Positions 10,995 to 23,339 of a stretch of 64,000 nucleotides of DNA are shown piece by piece. The notes under the pieces were generated by a model that had not been told where the DNA came from, did not search any database, and worked only from the letters and a program-made list of their open reading frames with translations. This DNA is from Sciurus carolinensis. Its lineage: Eukaryota > Chordata > Mammalia > Rodentia > Sciuridae. Each line of letters starts with the position of its first letter. Position 1 is the first letter of the stretch. The position numbers and the translations under genes are program-made. The stretch lies in assembly GCF_902686445.1 (NCBI RefSeq), contig NC_062223.1:39960998-40024997 (forward strand), given 5' to 3'.

Positions 10995-13855
10995 ACAACT
11001 TAACACTACAGCTCAAAGCACTAGAAAAAGAAGAGCAGACCAATACCAAAAGTAGTAGAAGACAGGAAATAGTTAAAATCAGAGCCGAAATCAACGAAAT
11101 CGAAACAAAAGAAACAATTGGAAAAATTAACAAAATAAATAGTTGGTTCTTTGAAAAAATAAATAAAATTGATAAACCCTTAGCCACACTAACAAAGAGA
11201 AAGAGGGAGAAAACTCAAATTACTAAAATTCGGAATGAACAAGGAAACATCACAACAGACACGAGTGAAATACAAAACATAATTAGAAGCTATTTCGAAA
11301 ATCTATACTCCAACAAAACAGAAAACCTCGAAGACATCAACAAATTTCTAGAGACATATGAACTACCTAAACTGAACGAGGAGGACATAAACAACTTAAA
11401 TAAACCAATTTCAAGCAATGAAATAGAAGAGGTCATCAAAAGCCTACCAACAAAGAAAAGTCCAGGACCAGATGGGTTCTCAGCCGAGTTCTACAAAACA
11501 TTTAAAGAAGAGCTCATTCCAATACTTCTCAAACTATTCCATGAAATAGAAGAGGAGGGAACCCTCCCAAACTCGTTCTATGAAGCCAATATCACCCTGA
11601 TACCTAAACCAGACAGAGACACATCGAGGAAAGAAAATTTCAGACCAATATCCTTAATGAATATCGATGCAAAAATTCTCAACAAAATTTTAGCAAATCG
11701 CATACAAATATATATTAAAAAGATAGTGCACCACGATCAAGTGGGTTTTATCCCAGGGATGCAAGGTTGGTTCAACATTCGGAAATCAATAAATGTCATT
11801 CACCATATCAACAGACTTAAAGTTAAGAATCACATGATTATTTCAATAGATGCAGAAAAAGCATTCGATAAAATACAGCATCCCTTCATGCTCAAAACAC
11901 TAGAAAAAATTGGGGTAGTGGGAACATTCCTAAACATTATAAAGGCAATCTACGCTAAGCCCATGGCTAATATCATTCTAAATGGTGAAAAACTGAAAGC
12001 GTTCCCCCTAAAAACTGGAAGAAGGCAGGGATGCCCTCTTTCACCGCTTCTATTCAACATCGTCCTTGAGACTCTAGCCAGAGCAATCAGACAAACCAAA
12101 GAAATTAAAGGGATACGAATAGGAAAAGAAGAACTCAAACTATCCCTGTTCGCTGATGACATGATTATATATTTAGAGGAACCTGGAAATTCCACCAGAA
12201 AACTTTTAGAACTCATAAGTGAATTCAGTAAAGTAGCAGGTAACAAGATCAATGCTCATAAATTCAATGCATTTTTATACATAAGTGATAAATCTTCAGA
12301 AAGAGAAATTAGGAAAACTACCCCATTCACAATAGCATTGAAAAAAATAAAATACTTGGGAATCAATCTCACAAAAGAGGTGAAAGACCTCTACAATGAG
12401 AACTACAGAACACTAAAGAAAGAAATTAAAGAAAACCTTAGAAGATGGAAAGATCTCCCATGTTCCTGGATAGGCAGAATTAATATCGTCAAAATGGCTA
12501 TACTACCTAAAGTGCTATACAGATTCAATGCAATTCCAATTAAAATCCCAATGATGTACCTTGCAGAAATAGAGCAAGCAATTATGAAATTCATCTGGAA
12601 GAATAAAAAACCTAGAATAGCTAAAGCAATCCTCAGTAGCAAGAGCGAAGCAGGGGGTATTGCAATACCAGATCTTCAACTCTACTACAAAGCAATAGTA
12701 TCAAAAACGGCATGGTATTGGTACCAAAATAGACAGGTAGATCAATGGTACAGAATAGAGGACATGGACACAAACCCAAATAAATACAATTTTCTCATAC
12801 TAGACAAAGGTTCCAACAATATGCAATGGAGAAAAGATAGCCTCTTCAACAAATGGTGCTGGGAAAACTGGAAAACCATATGCAATAGAATGAAATTAAA
12901 CCCCTATCTCTCACCCTACACAAAACTCAACTCAAAATGGATCAAGGACCTCGGAATCAGACCAGAGACCCTGCATCTTATAGAAGAAAAAGTAGGTCCA
13001 AATCTTCAACTTGTTGGCTCAGGATCAGATTTCCTTAACAGGACTCCCATAGCACAAGAAATAAAAGCAAGAATCAACAACTGGGATAGATTCAAACTAA
13101 AAAGCTTTCTCTCAGCAAAGGAAACTATCAGAAATGTGAAGAGAGAGCCTACAGAGTGGGAGAATATGTTTGCCAACCATACCTCAGATAGAGTGCTAAT
13201 TTCCAGAATCTATAAAGAACTCAAAAAACTCTACACGAAGAATACAAATAATCCAATCAACAAATGGGCTAAGGAAATGAACAGACACTTCACAGAAGAA
13301 GATGTACAAGTAATCAACAGATATATGAAAAAATGTTCAACATCCCTAGTAATAAGGGAAATGCAAATCAAAACTACCCTAAGATTTCATCTCACCCCAA
13401 TTAGAATGGCGATTATCAAGAATACAAGCAACAATAGGTGTTGGCGAGGATGTGGTGAAAAAGGAACACTCATACATTGCTGGTGGGGTTGCAAATTAGT
13501 GCAGCCACTCTGGAAAGCAGTGTGGAGATTCCTCAGAAAGCTTGGAATGGAAACACCATTTGACCCAGCTATCCCACTCCTTGGCCTATACCCAAAGGAC
13601 TTAAAATCAGCATACTACAGAGATACAGCCACATCAATGTTCATTGCTGCTCAATTCACCATAGCCAGATTGTGGAACCAACCTAGATGCCCTTCAGTTG
13701 ATGAATGGATAAAGAAACTGTGGCATATTTATACAATGGAATATTACTCCGCAATGAAGAATGATAAAATTATGGCATTTGTAGGCAAATGGTCGAAATT
13801 GGAGAATATCATGCTAAGTGAGATAAGCCAATCTCAAAAAACTAAAGGACAATGA
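10832..13855 (+). pseudogene. L1 ORF2 reverse transcriptase and C-terminal part
   Basis: An open frame of 1007 codons. The first ~31 residues are out of frame. From about 10930 on it is L1 ORF2p downstream of the endonuclease. It holds the reverse-transcriptase domain with the catalytic FADD box at residues 440-443, preceded by conserved RT blocks such as KSPGPDGF and [12 protein letters not shown]. The C-terminal Cys/His-rich segment (CWRGCGEKG...HCWWGC) is also present. RT copies L1 RNA at the nicked target. Compared with copy B it ends about seven codons early, because one base is missing just before the stop at 13853-13855. Near-complete openness suggests a young insertion. The separation from the endonuclease frame should prevent a normal ORF2p. 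Confidence 0.92.
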
Positions 13856-13903
13856 TCTCGCTGATAAGCGGATGAGGACATATAATGGGGGGTGGGAGGG
13901 GCT

Positions 13904-14023
13904 AGCATTAGGTTTAGGGTTAGGTTTAGAGTTAGGCTAAGGAGAGCGGCAAGAATGAAGGAAAGAAGGACTGTGTAGAGGGAAAAGAGGGGTGGCAGGG
14001 GTGGGAGGGGTAGGGGGAGGGGA
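13904..14023 (+). other. L1 3' UTR: telomere-like stretch and G4-prone tract
   Basis: After the ORF2 end, 13904-13940 holds degenerate TTAGGG-like units (TTAGGTTTAGGGTTAGG and onward). 13988-14023 holds at least four runs of three or more G with short spacers, which fits a G-quadruplex motif. A polypurine, G4-prone 3' UTR is known for mammalian L1s. The telomere-like units are specific to this lineage here and recur in copy B. Confidence 0.8.
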
Positions 14024-14088
14024 AAAATAAAATAAACATCATTACCCTATGTAAATGTAAAAAAATTAAAAAAATAAAAAAAAAAAAA

Positions 14089-14200
14089 CACCTTGATATT
14101 AGCCCACTGAGGCTGATTTTGGAATCACGAATTGTAGAACTAGAATACAAAAGAAGCACATTGTTTTAAGCCACTAAGTTGTGGTCATGTTACATATAGT
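14089..14200 (+). repeat. MLT1-type LTR, 3' part
   Basis: Directly after the L1 poly-A, the sequence continues in MLT1 order: 'caccttgatattagccca', 'ttgtagaactagaa' and 'ttgttttaagccactaag'. This is the distal part of the LTR whose proximal part lies at 9700-10051, which proves the L1 insertion was nested. Confidence 0.7.
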
Positions 14201-17200
14201 AGTTGTATGGTTCAAAATAAAACAGGACCTTTAACAATGCAAAATGAGACCCATTTAAAAAGTCATTATTATCCCCAATGTTTTTTTGTCACCTTTTTAT
14301 ACTTGGAAAGAATTAATGGACGCTCGTAGTGTATTATTGCAGCTTTAATGCCATGATACCACCATTATGTTCCTTAGATCTACTGTTATTGAAACAAACT
14401 CAATTTAATCACCAGTTGATATTTATTTTGCTATTAGAGCTTTGGCTAATATGTTCATTTTGTGCCTTTTTCAGTGCCTTTCAATTGTCATTTGCATTGT
14501 CATAGCCATGAGGAATCTCAATAACTTTATTATCAAACTCAATCTTTGCAGGCAAGATTTTAACCTAACCAAACATTTTGCAGAAAAACAGACATGGGGT
14601 CCTTTTCTTGCCATTCTCATCCAAGGAGATTTATCTGATGAGCTCAGTCCAGAGACATAAACACAGTTGTCCTCAAAACAGGATGAGATATTGTTCTGTC
14701 CAATATTTAAGGCCTCACAACCTTGAATAAACTCCTGGGTATTGTTAGATCAGTCGTAGTCTCCTCCATCTTTGAAAATGTCAAGAGATAATTATTTTCC
14801 TGCTTCAAATCTATGATATTTTAATTTTGCTTATAAATCCAGTATCTTTTGGGATATTTTGGACTCTGGAGACATCATATTCCTCATTTACAAATTTTAA
14901 TTAACTCCATTTATTCCATTACCAATAAATCTAGTTTGAATCGGCTTCAAAAATAAAAAGTTTCTAGAATATGTCCCAATTGCAATATAGTAGGGTCTCC
15001 ATTGGAATACAGTAGATTACTTTCATTAGTGATCTCCAGAAATTCCTTCACTTGCCAAGTTTTAGTAAACTCTGTTCATGTTTATTGGAATTTCTGGACC
15101 ACCTAGGATGGCTCTATGTTCTTCATCATTCTGATGCACTTCACATATTGTGACACTGTAGAGATAAACACTTTCATTGAATCTGAGCTCATGACCCTCT
15201 AAGTGCATCTATTATTTATGATTTTTGGCATGGAAGCAACACTCCCCAGGCTTGGTGTAGCCACCAAACCGCCCTGTTAAAATAAACCTCTGGCCCACCA
15301 TCTACTATATAGAGGCAAACGTAGGCATGCTGGCATATCCCACCTACATGAAGCAGTAACCTACCCTATGCTCAGACCCTTGCCAAATGCACCATGGCCA
15401 AATGATGTCACTCATTCCCAAGGTTTTAGGTCATCCATGGAGTCCTTTGAGATTATATGGTGAATAGAAATGTTAGTACACTCTACTGACGGCTGTGTCA
15501 TCATCACACATGTTGAAACTCACTCAAAGACTGCTGATTTTCACACCTGAACTATGCTGATAATGGAAGGGGCTGAGGTTAGCATGATTCACCAAACTTA
15601 AAGAAATCATCCTTAGCATCAGATACTCTACCCATTTCTTGACTCTCGGGTCACTGAATGTTTTGACTTTAAGTCTGTACACTGGCAACAAAAATTCCTT
15701 ACCTATGTTTTCCCTCTATGGAATAAAAATTAACAATTTATTGCCTCACAGATACCCCAAAATATAAATCAGTGTCACAAATCTCCTTGTATATACTAAA
15801 ATCAAAATATAAGTTTTCCTTAATACAGTTCTTACACTTTTTGAACTGTTATGATATTGCTAACCATCATGAATGATAAATAGAAGGGAAATTTGAAAAA
15901 TGTAATTCCCTAAAATTTATATTTTATTTTCCCAACACCCTCACCAAGTTGACAAGTTCCAAGAATTGCCCATTTTCAAGGAAAATCAAGGCATGATTGC
16001 AATTAGGGAAGATTTTTAGCAACTATAATTTTAATGAAAAGCAAACTACCAAGTTTGAGTGATGGTGTGGACTGATGACTTCTCAGATACTGTGCATTAA
16101 AAGCCAGCAGACATTTTACCAGCAACGTTGTCTTTTCAAGGTCCTACTTTCACTTAGGAAATCATACTTCATGGGATAATACTCGTATTTTGTGACAGAA
16201 CATGATAAAATTGCTTAGTGTTAATAGGTCTAGATATAAAAAAGTTTCTACTTTCAAAGAATTTTGGCTAATTAGTCCTCTTAAGCATTATGTATCATTA
16301 TGGGATTAATTTTTTCCTATATAACCATTAAAAGCAACTTAGATGAACAAGGCTATTTACAAATCATGTTTTTTATTAATTTAATATTCTTGTGTGCATG
16401 AGTATCCATGTAGAAAAGAGAAAAAGTATCACTGTTGTGCATATGTAATGATGATAAAGGTGTTAAAAAGAATGCTGTCGTATTATGGAGATTATATTAA
16501 ATTTTAACAAAAGTAAAATAGCAGGAAAAACCACCCTTAATTTCTTTGGCCTAATCTGAATTACTTTTCTTTAAGAATGCCATATGCTTGCAATCAAAAT
16601 GTATATTCTATGTACTAGACTACTATATTTTAAATTTCATATTATACTATAAAATATCTCTCATTAGCTTTCACAATTGCCATATAAAGGACTACGTAAT
16701 ATATTATTTCTAGAGCTGGTTATCAACATTTTTCTGTAACAACATGGCTCATAGAAATGACAGCTGTGACATACTACAATGTCTTAGGGGTTCATTACAA
16801 CCACAATTTTTCAGGGTAGGAGATGAGGTATAGAGATAAAAGATAGTCTAGAGCTGGAAGAAAATAGCCTCACAGTTTATTCTGATGCACAATTTCATAA
16901 TGGGGGAAATTTTTCAAATGGTTCCCCTGCCAATGAGCGTGACAATATTCTATACAAGTAATGTACTGTTACTTGTGGATATCGACTTCCAAGACTTCAT
17001 GATTTTAAAGTTTCCCATTCAAATTAAAAGGGAAAAACTGCATGTATTATAATTACTTTTTTTAGGTTTAATTTCTTAGAGTAAATATCCAAATATGTTA
17101 ATATGTCATGTCAGAAATGGTGGGATTTTTTTGTGTTTATTTTTCTCTTTGTATTTTTGCTCTAGTTGTTTTCTCTAGTTGTATTATTGTAATTGCAACT

Positions 17201-18239
17201 GCTTTGCTCTAGTTTAGTGCATAAGTCAATATCAGACAGCTCTCTGTAAGAAGAGATATTAACATTTGTTTTAAGAAGTTAGTAGGAAAATTGTGCACCC
17301 TGAGAGAGTTTAGATTTCTTTGATCACTGTTATTTTAGGAGCAGAAAACACAGCTTAGGCCCAAGCCAAACAAGCACACTGTGACCCCTTGGTTAAGTGG
17401 TTGGTTAAGAGGCAGGCATTAATTAGATCCATCAACACGTACACCAGTTCCATTCTCTTGGAATGCTAGAATAAAAGTACATGTTATTTTTTTGTGAGTA
17501 ACTCTAGCCCCCTGGAGCTGGCATCTGTCTTATGGAGGCTAAAACATCTTGCCTGAAACAGAAGTCAGCACAAAGCACTGAAGTGTTGAAAAAAGAAAAG
17601 AATCCAATGAAATATCTTTTATGTGGGTCAGATCAAAACAAAGTCAGCAAACTAAAAATATCATTTTGTGTGAAAATAATTTGTTTAAGTCACCTTGAAT
17701 TGGGTTTGACCACTTTAAACAAGTTTTAGCAGAAGAAGAGTTTATATGAAGAATACTGCCAAGCATCAGAACTCAAAGTCCAATAGCCTCACTTGAAACA
17801 GTCTGATAGTCAGGAGAAATGGTCCTCAGTATGATTCATAGTAAGCAGAGTGAGGATGACCCAACGCTTACACCCTGGTGAAAGTGTGAAAGGATAAGTG
17901 ACAGAGCTCCACGTGAGGGCCTCATTCTGGACAATTTTGTATTTACGAATCTTTCATTCTTTTCAAGTCAAGATTTTTCTCAATGTTCAACGAAAATGAA
18001 AAATAGTCCACATGCTACAATATCAACATGATTCTTATATTTCTTAAACACAGAATAAACATGAAACCCATTATAAATATTAGACTCACTTTTTGAATAC
18101 CATCGCATTCCAGGATCAGTCAGATAGGCCTTTGAAACAAATAAGAAATTGATTTGGTATTCCTCAAATAACAGCAATTTTTGGGTAAGGTATTGTTATA
18201 AAGATCCACATTAAAAAGTGAGCTCTAGAGAAAAAAATA
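14201..18239. other. No gene or repeat recognised
   Basis: About 4 kb of AT-rich unique-looking DNA. Short open frames (72 codons at 14442-14660, 65 codons at 17532-17729) have no recognisable family and many neighbours of similar length by chance. Confidence 0.45.
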
Positions 18240-18269
18240 TGAATCCTTCATTTTAGAGGGTTCATTATG

Positions 18270-18470
18270 ATTATATATACACAAATATATTTAAAAATCT
18301 TTATGTTACAAATTTAACTTATAAAAAACATATAATTATATAACATAATTATATAATATAAATTAAATGTACTAAATTAAATTAGAGTAAATATAATTAT
18401 ATTAACTATATTAAATATAACTATATATAAAATAATAATTATAAATTAAATATATATATTTATATTAGTC
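18270..18470. repeat. AT-rich low-complexity tract
   Basis: Nearly pure A/T with repeated 'ataattatata' and 'aaattaaat' units. It could act as an easily melted region, but nothing more can be said. Confidence 0.8.
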
Positions 18471-19811
18471 TACAAGCTTTTATAATTTATGTTTAGGTTT
18501 AAAGTGATCATGCTTTCTCCTTATATTGCTGAGGTTTTTGATATAAAGTCTTGATACAATTCTCAGTTAAATCCAAAAAGGGCTCATTCTATCTACTGTA
18601 ATTTGTGTCTTTCATCATCGCTTAAAATGTAGCATCATTTTAGTTAGTTGCTCTTATGGTCCAGTATTCTGCTAAAGATTTTTTTTTTCATCTTGGTTTA
18701 AAATTGCCTTCATGACAGAAAATTAAAATTTTTGGAAATTTGCTGTACTTTTGTTCTTTCTTAATATATATATTTTCTGTTTACTTAAATCAGCAAAAAA
18801 GAAAGACAAAAATCTTTGCTATAATTTTGCTTTGAAGTGTTGGTTAATGTTTCACAGTTTTAAGCATTTTAAACCTTAAGTTTTGGTAAAACTGACTGAA
18901 ATTTGAAAATCAGAGTTGTTCTTTTTTGTGTGTGGATTTTCAAAGACATAATTCTAATTGAGTTGCTTTGACTAAATACTCGCCTATAGTTTAGCAATTT
19001 TGTATTATTTGATATACTGACTTCCCCATAAAAAAAGGTCGAATGTGAAGCGCTTTTGTTTTCTCTTTGACTGTTGCTGATAAAACTTTACCATCCATGC
19101 ATATATAGATGAACGTGTATTCCTTACTATAGCCAAATTTTCTTAAGTAACATTTATTTATGTTGGTGCTGAAGTGCACAAAACAGTCAAAACTCTGATT
19201 CTTTCCTCCTGCTAATTTTTACTTTGTTGACAATAATAGCCAAAGAATATTATAAAATAGTCAAAATAAATCCAGAAGGTGATCCTTAAAAATTGCTTTG
19301 CCTCCACTCTTGAATATGACCGTACTTGGTTTAGTCCTTAGTGTTATTATTAGGAGATAGGTGGAGGCATGGAGATCAGAAAAGATATTCAGATGAAGAA
19401 GCTTCCAAACTTAGTAAACTTGGTAAAAGTTTTATTCTCTGATGTTATGTTAAGATATTGCCAACGTTTTCTAAGTTTCAGTGATCCAAGCTGGTTTATA
19501 ATTCTGAAAATAGCCCCAGGATTCTGGGAATTTGTAGTTAAGAACAGATCAGACATGAGTATGTCATCCAGTGGTTTTAATGCATGAGGGAATTTTAAGG
19601 GAAGGCAGAAATGACTCCTACTTGTAAAATCAGGAACAACAACAACCACAATTTTAGATGAATCTGCTTTGAGAGAGCAGACTTTAAGAGCATCAGCTTT
19701 TTGAAGGTAGCAATTGTTTCAATTTACATTTATATCCCTATGTCCAGTACTTACTGCCAGGTAGCAACAGACTACTTTAGTGATCACTACTGTAGGCTAC
19801 AAATGACCCGC
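18471..19811. other. No gene recognised
   Basis: Unique-looking DNA up to the target duplication of L1 copy B. Open frames at 18991-19179 and 19369-19649 show no domain. Confidence 0.45.
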
Positions 19812-19822
19812 TTGCCTAAGTC

Positions 19823-19824
<2 letters not shown>
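19812..19824. repeat. Left target-site duplication of L1 copy B
   Basis: TTGCCTAAGTCTT, identical to 22793-22805. Thirteen bases is a typical L1 target duplication length. Confidence 0.92.
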
Positions 19825-19861
<37 letters not shown>

Positions 19862-20057
19862 ATTTTTTTTTTACGTTTACATAGGGTAATGATGTTTATT
19901 ATATTTTTTCCCCTCCCCCCCACCCCTCCCACCCCTCCCACCCCTCTTTTCCCTCTACACAGTCCTTCTTTCCTTCATTCTTACTGCTCTCCTTAGCCTA
20001 ACTCTAAACCTAACCCTAAACCTAATGCTAGCCCGTCCCACCCCCCATTATATGTCC

Positions 20058-21044
20058 TCATCCGCTTATCAGCGAGATCATTCGTCCTTTAGTTTTTTGA
20101 GATTGGCTTATCTCACTTAGCATGATATTCTCCAATTTCGACCATTTGCCTACAAATGCCATAATTTTATCATTCTTCATTGCGGAGTAATATTCCATTG
20201 TATAAATATGCCACAGTTTCTTTATCCATTCATCAACTGAAGGGCATCTAGGTTGGTTCCACAATCTGGCTATGGTGAATTGAGCAGCAATGAACATTGA
20301 TGTGGCTGTATCTCTGTAGTATGCTGATTTTAAGTCCTTTGGGTATAGGCCAAGGAGTGGGATAGCTGGGTCAAATGGTGTTTCCATTCCAAGCTTTCTG
20401 AGGAATCTCCACACTGCTTTCCAGAGTGGTTGCACTAATTTGCAACCCCACCAGCAATGTATGAGTGTTCCTTTTTCACCACATCCTCGCCAACACCTAT
20501 TGTTGCTTGTATTCTTGATAATCGCCATTCTAATTGGGGTGAGATGAAATCTTAGGGTAGTTTTGATTTGCATTTCCCTTATTACTAGGGATGTTGAACA
20601 TTTTTTCATATATCTGTTGATTACTTGTACATCTTCTTCTGTGAAGTGTCTGTTCATTTCCTTAGCCCATTTGTTGATTGGATTATTTGTATTCTTCGTG
20701 TAGAGTTTTTTGAGTTCTTTATAGATTCTGGAAATTAGCGCTCTATCTGAGGTATGGTTGGCAAAGATATTCTCCCACTCTGTAGGCTCTCTCTTCACAT
20801 TTCTGATAGTTTCCTTTGCTGAGAGAAAGCTTTTTAGTTTGAATCTATCCCAGTTGTTTATTCTTGCTTTTATTTCTTGTGCTATGGGAGTCCTGTTAAG
20901 GAAATCTGATCCTGAGCCAACAAGTTGAAGATTTGGACCTACTTTTTCTTCTATAAGATGCAGGGTCTCTGGTCTGATTCCGAGGTCCTTGATCCATTTT
21001 GAGTTGAGTTTTGTGTAGGGTGAGAGATAGGGGTTTAGTTTCAT
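20058..21044 (-). pseudogene. L1 ORF2 C-terminal fragment (copy B)
   Basis: A 328-codon open frame matching the end of ORF2p, including the Cys/His-rich C-terminal segment and the expected terminal residues (ending ISLISG) that copy A lost. It is separated from the upstream RT frame by small indels between 21045 and 21215, including one missing T in the run near 21207 relative to copy A. Confidence 0.9.
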
Positions 21045-21193
21045 TCTATTGCATATGGTTTTCCAGTTTTCCCAGCACCATTTGTTGAAGAGGCTATCTT
21101 TTCCTCCATTGCATATTGTTGGAACCTTTGTCTAGTATGAGAAATTGTATTTATTTGGGTTTGTGTCCATGTCCTCTATTCTGTACCATTGAT

Positions 21194-22222
21194 CTACCTG
21201 TCTATTTGGTACCAATACCATGCCGTTTTTGTTACTATTGCTTTGTAGTAGAGTTGAAGATCTGGTATTGCAATACCCCCTGCTTCGCTCTTGCTACTGA
21301 GGATTGCTTTAGCTATTCTAGGTTTTTTATTCTTCCAGATGAATTTCATAATTGCTTGCTCTATTTCTGCGAGGTACATCATTGGGATTTTAATTGGAAT
21401 TGCATTGAATCTGTATAGAACTTTAGGTAGTATAGCCATTTTGACGATATTAATTCTGCCTATCCAGGAACATGGGAGATCTTTCCATCTTCTAAGGTTT
21501 TCTTTAATTTCTTTCTTTAGTGTTCTGTAGTTCTCATTGTAGAGGTCTTTCACCTCTTTTGTGAGATTGATTCCCAAGTATTTTATTTTTTTCAATGCTA
21601 TTGTGAATGGGGTAGTTTTCCTAATTTCTCTTTCTGAAGATTCATCACTTATGTATAAAAATGCATTGGATTTATGAGCATTGATCTTGTAACCTGCTAC
21701 TTTACTGAATTCACTTATGAGTTCTAAAAGTTTTCTGGTGGAATTTCCAGGTTCCTCTAAATATATAATCATGTCATCAGCGAACAGGGATAGTTTGAGT
21801 TCTTCTTTTCCTATTCGTATCCCTTTAATTTCTTTGGTTTGTCTGATTGCTCTGGCTAGAGTCTCAAGGACGATGTTGAATAGAAGTGGTGAAAGAGGGC
21901 ATCCCTGCCTTGTTCCAGTTTTTAGGGGGAACGCTTTCAGTTTTTCACCATTTAGAATGATATTAGCCATGGGCTTAGCGTAGATGGCCTTTATAATGTT
22001 TAGGAATGTTCCCATTACCCCAATTTTTTCTAGTGTTTTGAGCATGAAGGGATGCTGTATTTTATCAAATGCTTTTTCTGCATCTATTGAAATAATCATG
22101 TGATTCTTAACTTTAAGTCTGTTGATATGGTGAATGACATTTATTGATTTCCGAATGTTGAACCAACCTTGCATCCCTGGGATAAATAAATAAAATTGAT
22201 AAACCCTTAGCCACACTAACAA
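21194..22222 (-). pseudogene. L1 ORF2 reverse transcriptase fragment (copy B)
   Basis: A 342-codon open frame with the RT core. The FADD box is encoded on the minus strand at 21773-21784. The first ~12 residues come from the inverted segment beyond the 22184 junction and so are not L1 reading frame. It is truncated at both ends, hence non-functional. Confidence 0.9.
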
Positions 22223-22792
22223 AGAGAAAGAGGGAGAAAACTCAAATTACTAAAATTCGGAATGAACAAGGAAACATCACAACAGACATAGTGAAATACA
22301 AAACATAATTAGAAGCTATTTCGAAAATCTATACTCCAACAAAACAGAAAACCTTGAAGACATCAACAAATTTCTAGAGACATATGAACTACCTAAACTG
22401 AACGAGGAGGACATACACAACTTAAATAAACCAATTTCAAGCAATGAAATAGAAGAGGTCATCAAAAGCCTACCAACAAAGAAAAGTCCAGGACCAGATG
22501 GGTTCTCAGCCGAGTTCTACAAAACCTTTAAAGAAGAGCTCATTCCAATACTCCTCAAACTATTCCATGAAATAGAAGAGGAGGGAACCCTCCCAAACTC
22601 GTTCTATGAAGCCAATATCACCCTGATACCTAAACCAGACAGAGACACATCAAGGAAAGAAAATTTCAGACCAATATCCTTAATGAACATCGATGCAAAA
22701 ATTCTCAACAAAATTTTAGCAAATCGCATACAAATATATATTAAAAAGATAGTGCACCACGATCATATGGGTTTTATCCCAGGGATGCAAGG
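22185..22792 (+). mobile_element. Inverted 5' segment of L1 copy B
   Basis: Equivalent to about 11158-11768 of copy A, in + orientation, with a few substitutions and a missing base near 22288. It encodes the linker and early RT region, including the SPGPDGF block, but no complete frame. Confidence 0.92.
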
Positions 22793-22805
22793 TTGCCTAA
22801 GTCTT
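22793..22805. repeat. Right target-site duplication of L1 copy B
   Basis: TTGCCTAAGTCTT, identical to 19812-19824. Confidence 0.92.
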
Positions 22806-23339
22806 AATTCTCAATGAGTAAACTAAGATCCTGAAATCTTAGAGGCTGGAATGCCTTGAGGTTAGTAAGAGATGATCCTCCCACTTTAACCTCCAATTTC
22901 CTGTGTGCCATTTGTTCCACTTTGCTTGGAACGTTGCAGAATGATCCATTTAATATCTGCAAGCCTTTCCTTTGATTTAGATTAAGTACCAAATGATATT
23001 TGTTTTTTCCTCAAGGGCTTTAGAATCTCTCTAGACTACTGGGCTTTAACTGTTCCCTCCATAGTAATCACTTTCAACACAGTTATCCAAAGTAAAGTCT
23101 TTAGTCACCAAACATGTGCTATCCTTACAGTTCCAAGTACACCTGACTGGAATATTCAAACTACGTCAGTACTTTAAATAATTTTTTTCTTTTATTTTAA
23201 GGGCACATTGAATAATTTCAACAAATGTAACTAATATACTAGAATATTTTCACCTCACGACATGCTAATACATTTGCCCATTTCATAGGTATCTCTTTAG
23301 TTTCTTTGCTGTCAGCAGATTTATAGTTTTTATTGCCTG
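22806..23339. other. No gene recognised
   Basis: The old flank of the copy B insertion. It is continuous with the sequence left of 19812 once the L1 is disregarded. Confidence 0.5.

Larger units (their letters stand above)
10052..14088 (+). mobile_element. Young L1, copy A, 5'-truncated
   Basis: A LINE-1 retrotransposon truncated at or just before the ORF2 start, so it has no 5' UTR or ORF1. It carries nearly all of ORF2, a G-rich 3' UTR with a telomere-like stretch, and a poly-A-rich tail to 14088. It is almost identical over the shared part to copy B at 19.8-22.8 kb, showing both come from one recently active lineage. It interrupts an MLT1-type LTR. I see no clear target duplication, and roughly 15 bases expected in the LTR between its two halves appear to be missing. 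Confidence 0.93.
19825..22792 (-). mobile_element. Young L1, copy B, with 5' inversion
   Basis: The T-run and reversed 3' UTR at 19825-20057 lead into antisense ORF2 up to about 22184. From there to 22792 the L1 sequence flips to the + strand and covers the ORF2 part just upstream. This is the pattern of twin priming, a common L1 insertion outcome. Perfect 13-bp target duplications flank the whole. Around the inversion, the phrase 'cccagggatgcaagg' is present in both arms (near 22160-22184 reversed and 22776-22792 direct), so a few bases are duplicated at the junction. The element is nearly identical to copy A where they overlap. Confidence 0.95.

Noticed and set aside
9975..13855. Treating the long open frames as a host gene with a reverse-transcriptase domain
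   Set aside because: The domain order, 3' UTR, poly-A tail and near-identical second copy show an L1 retrotransposon.
13904..13940. An interstitial telomere array
   Set aside because: The TTAGGG-like units are few and degenerate, and the same units occur at the same place in the other young L1, so they belong to the L1 3' UTR.
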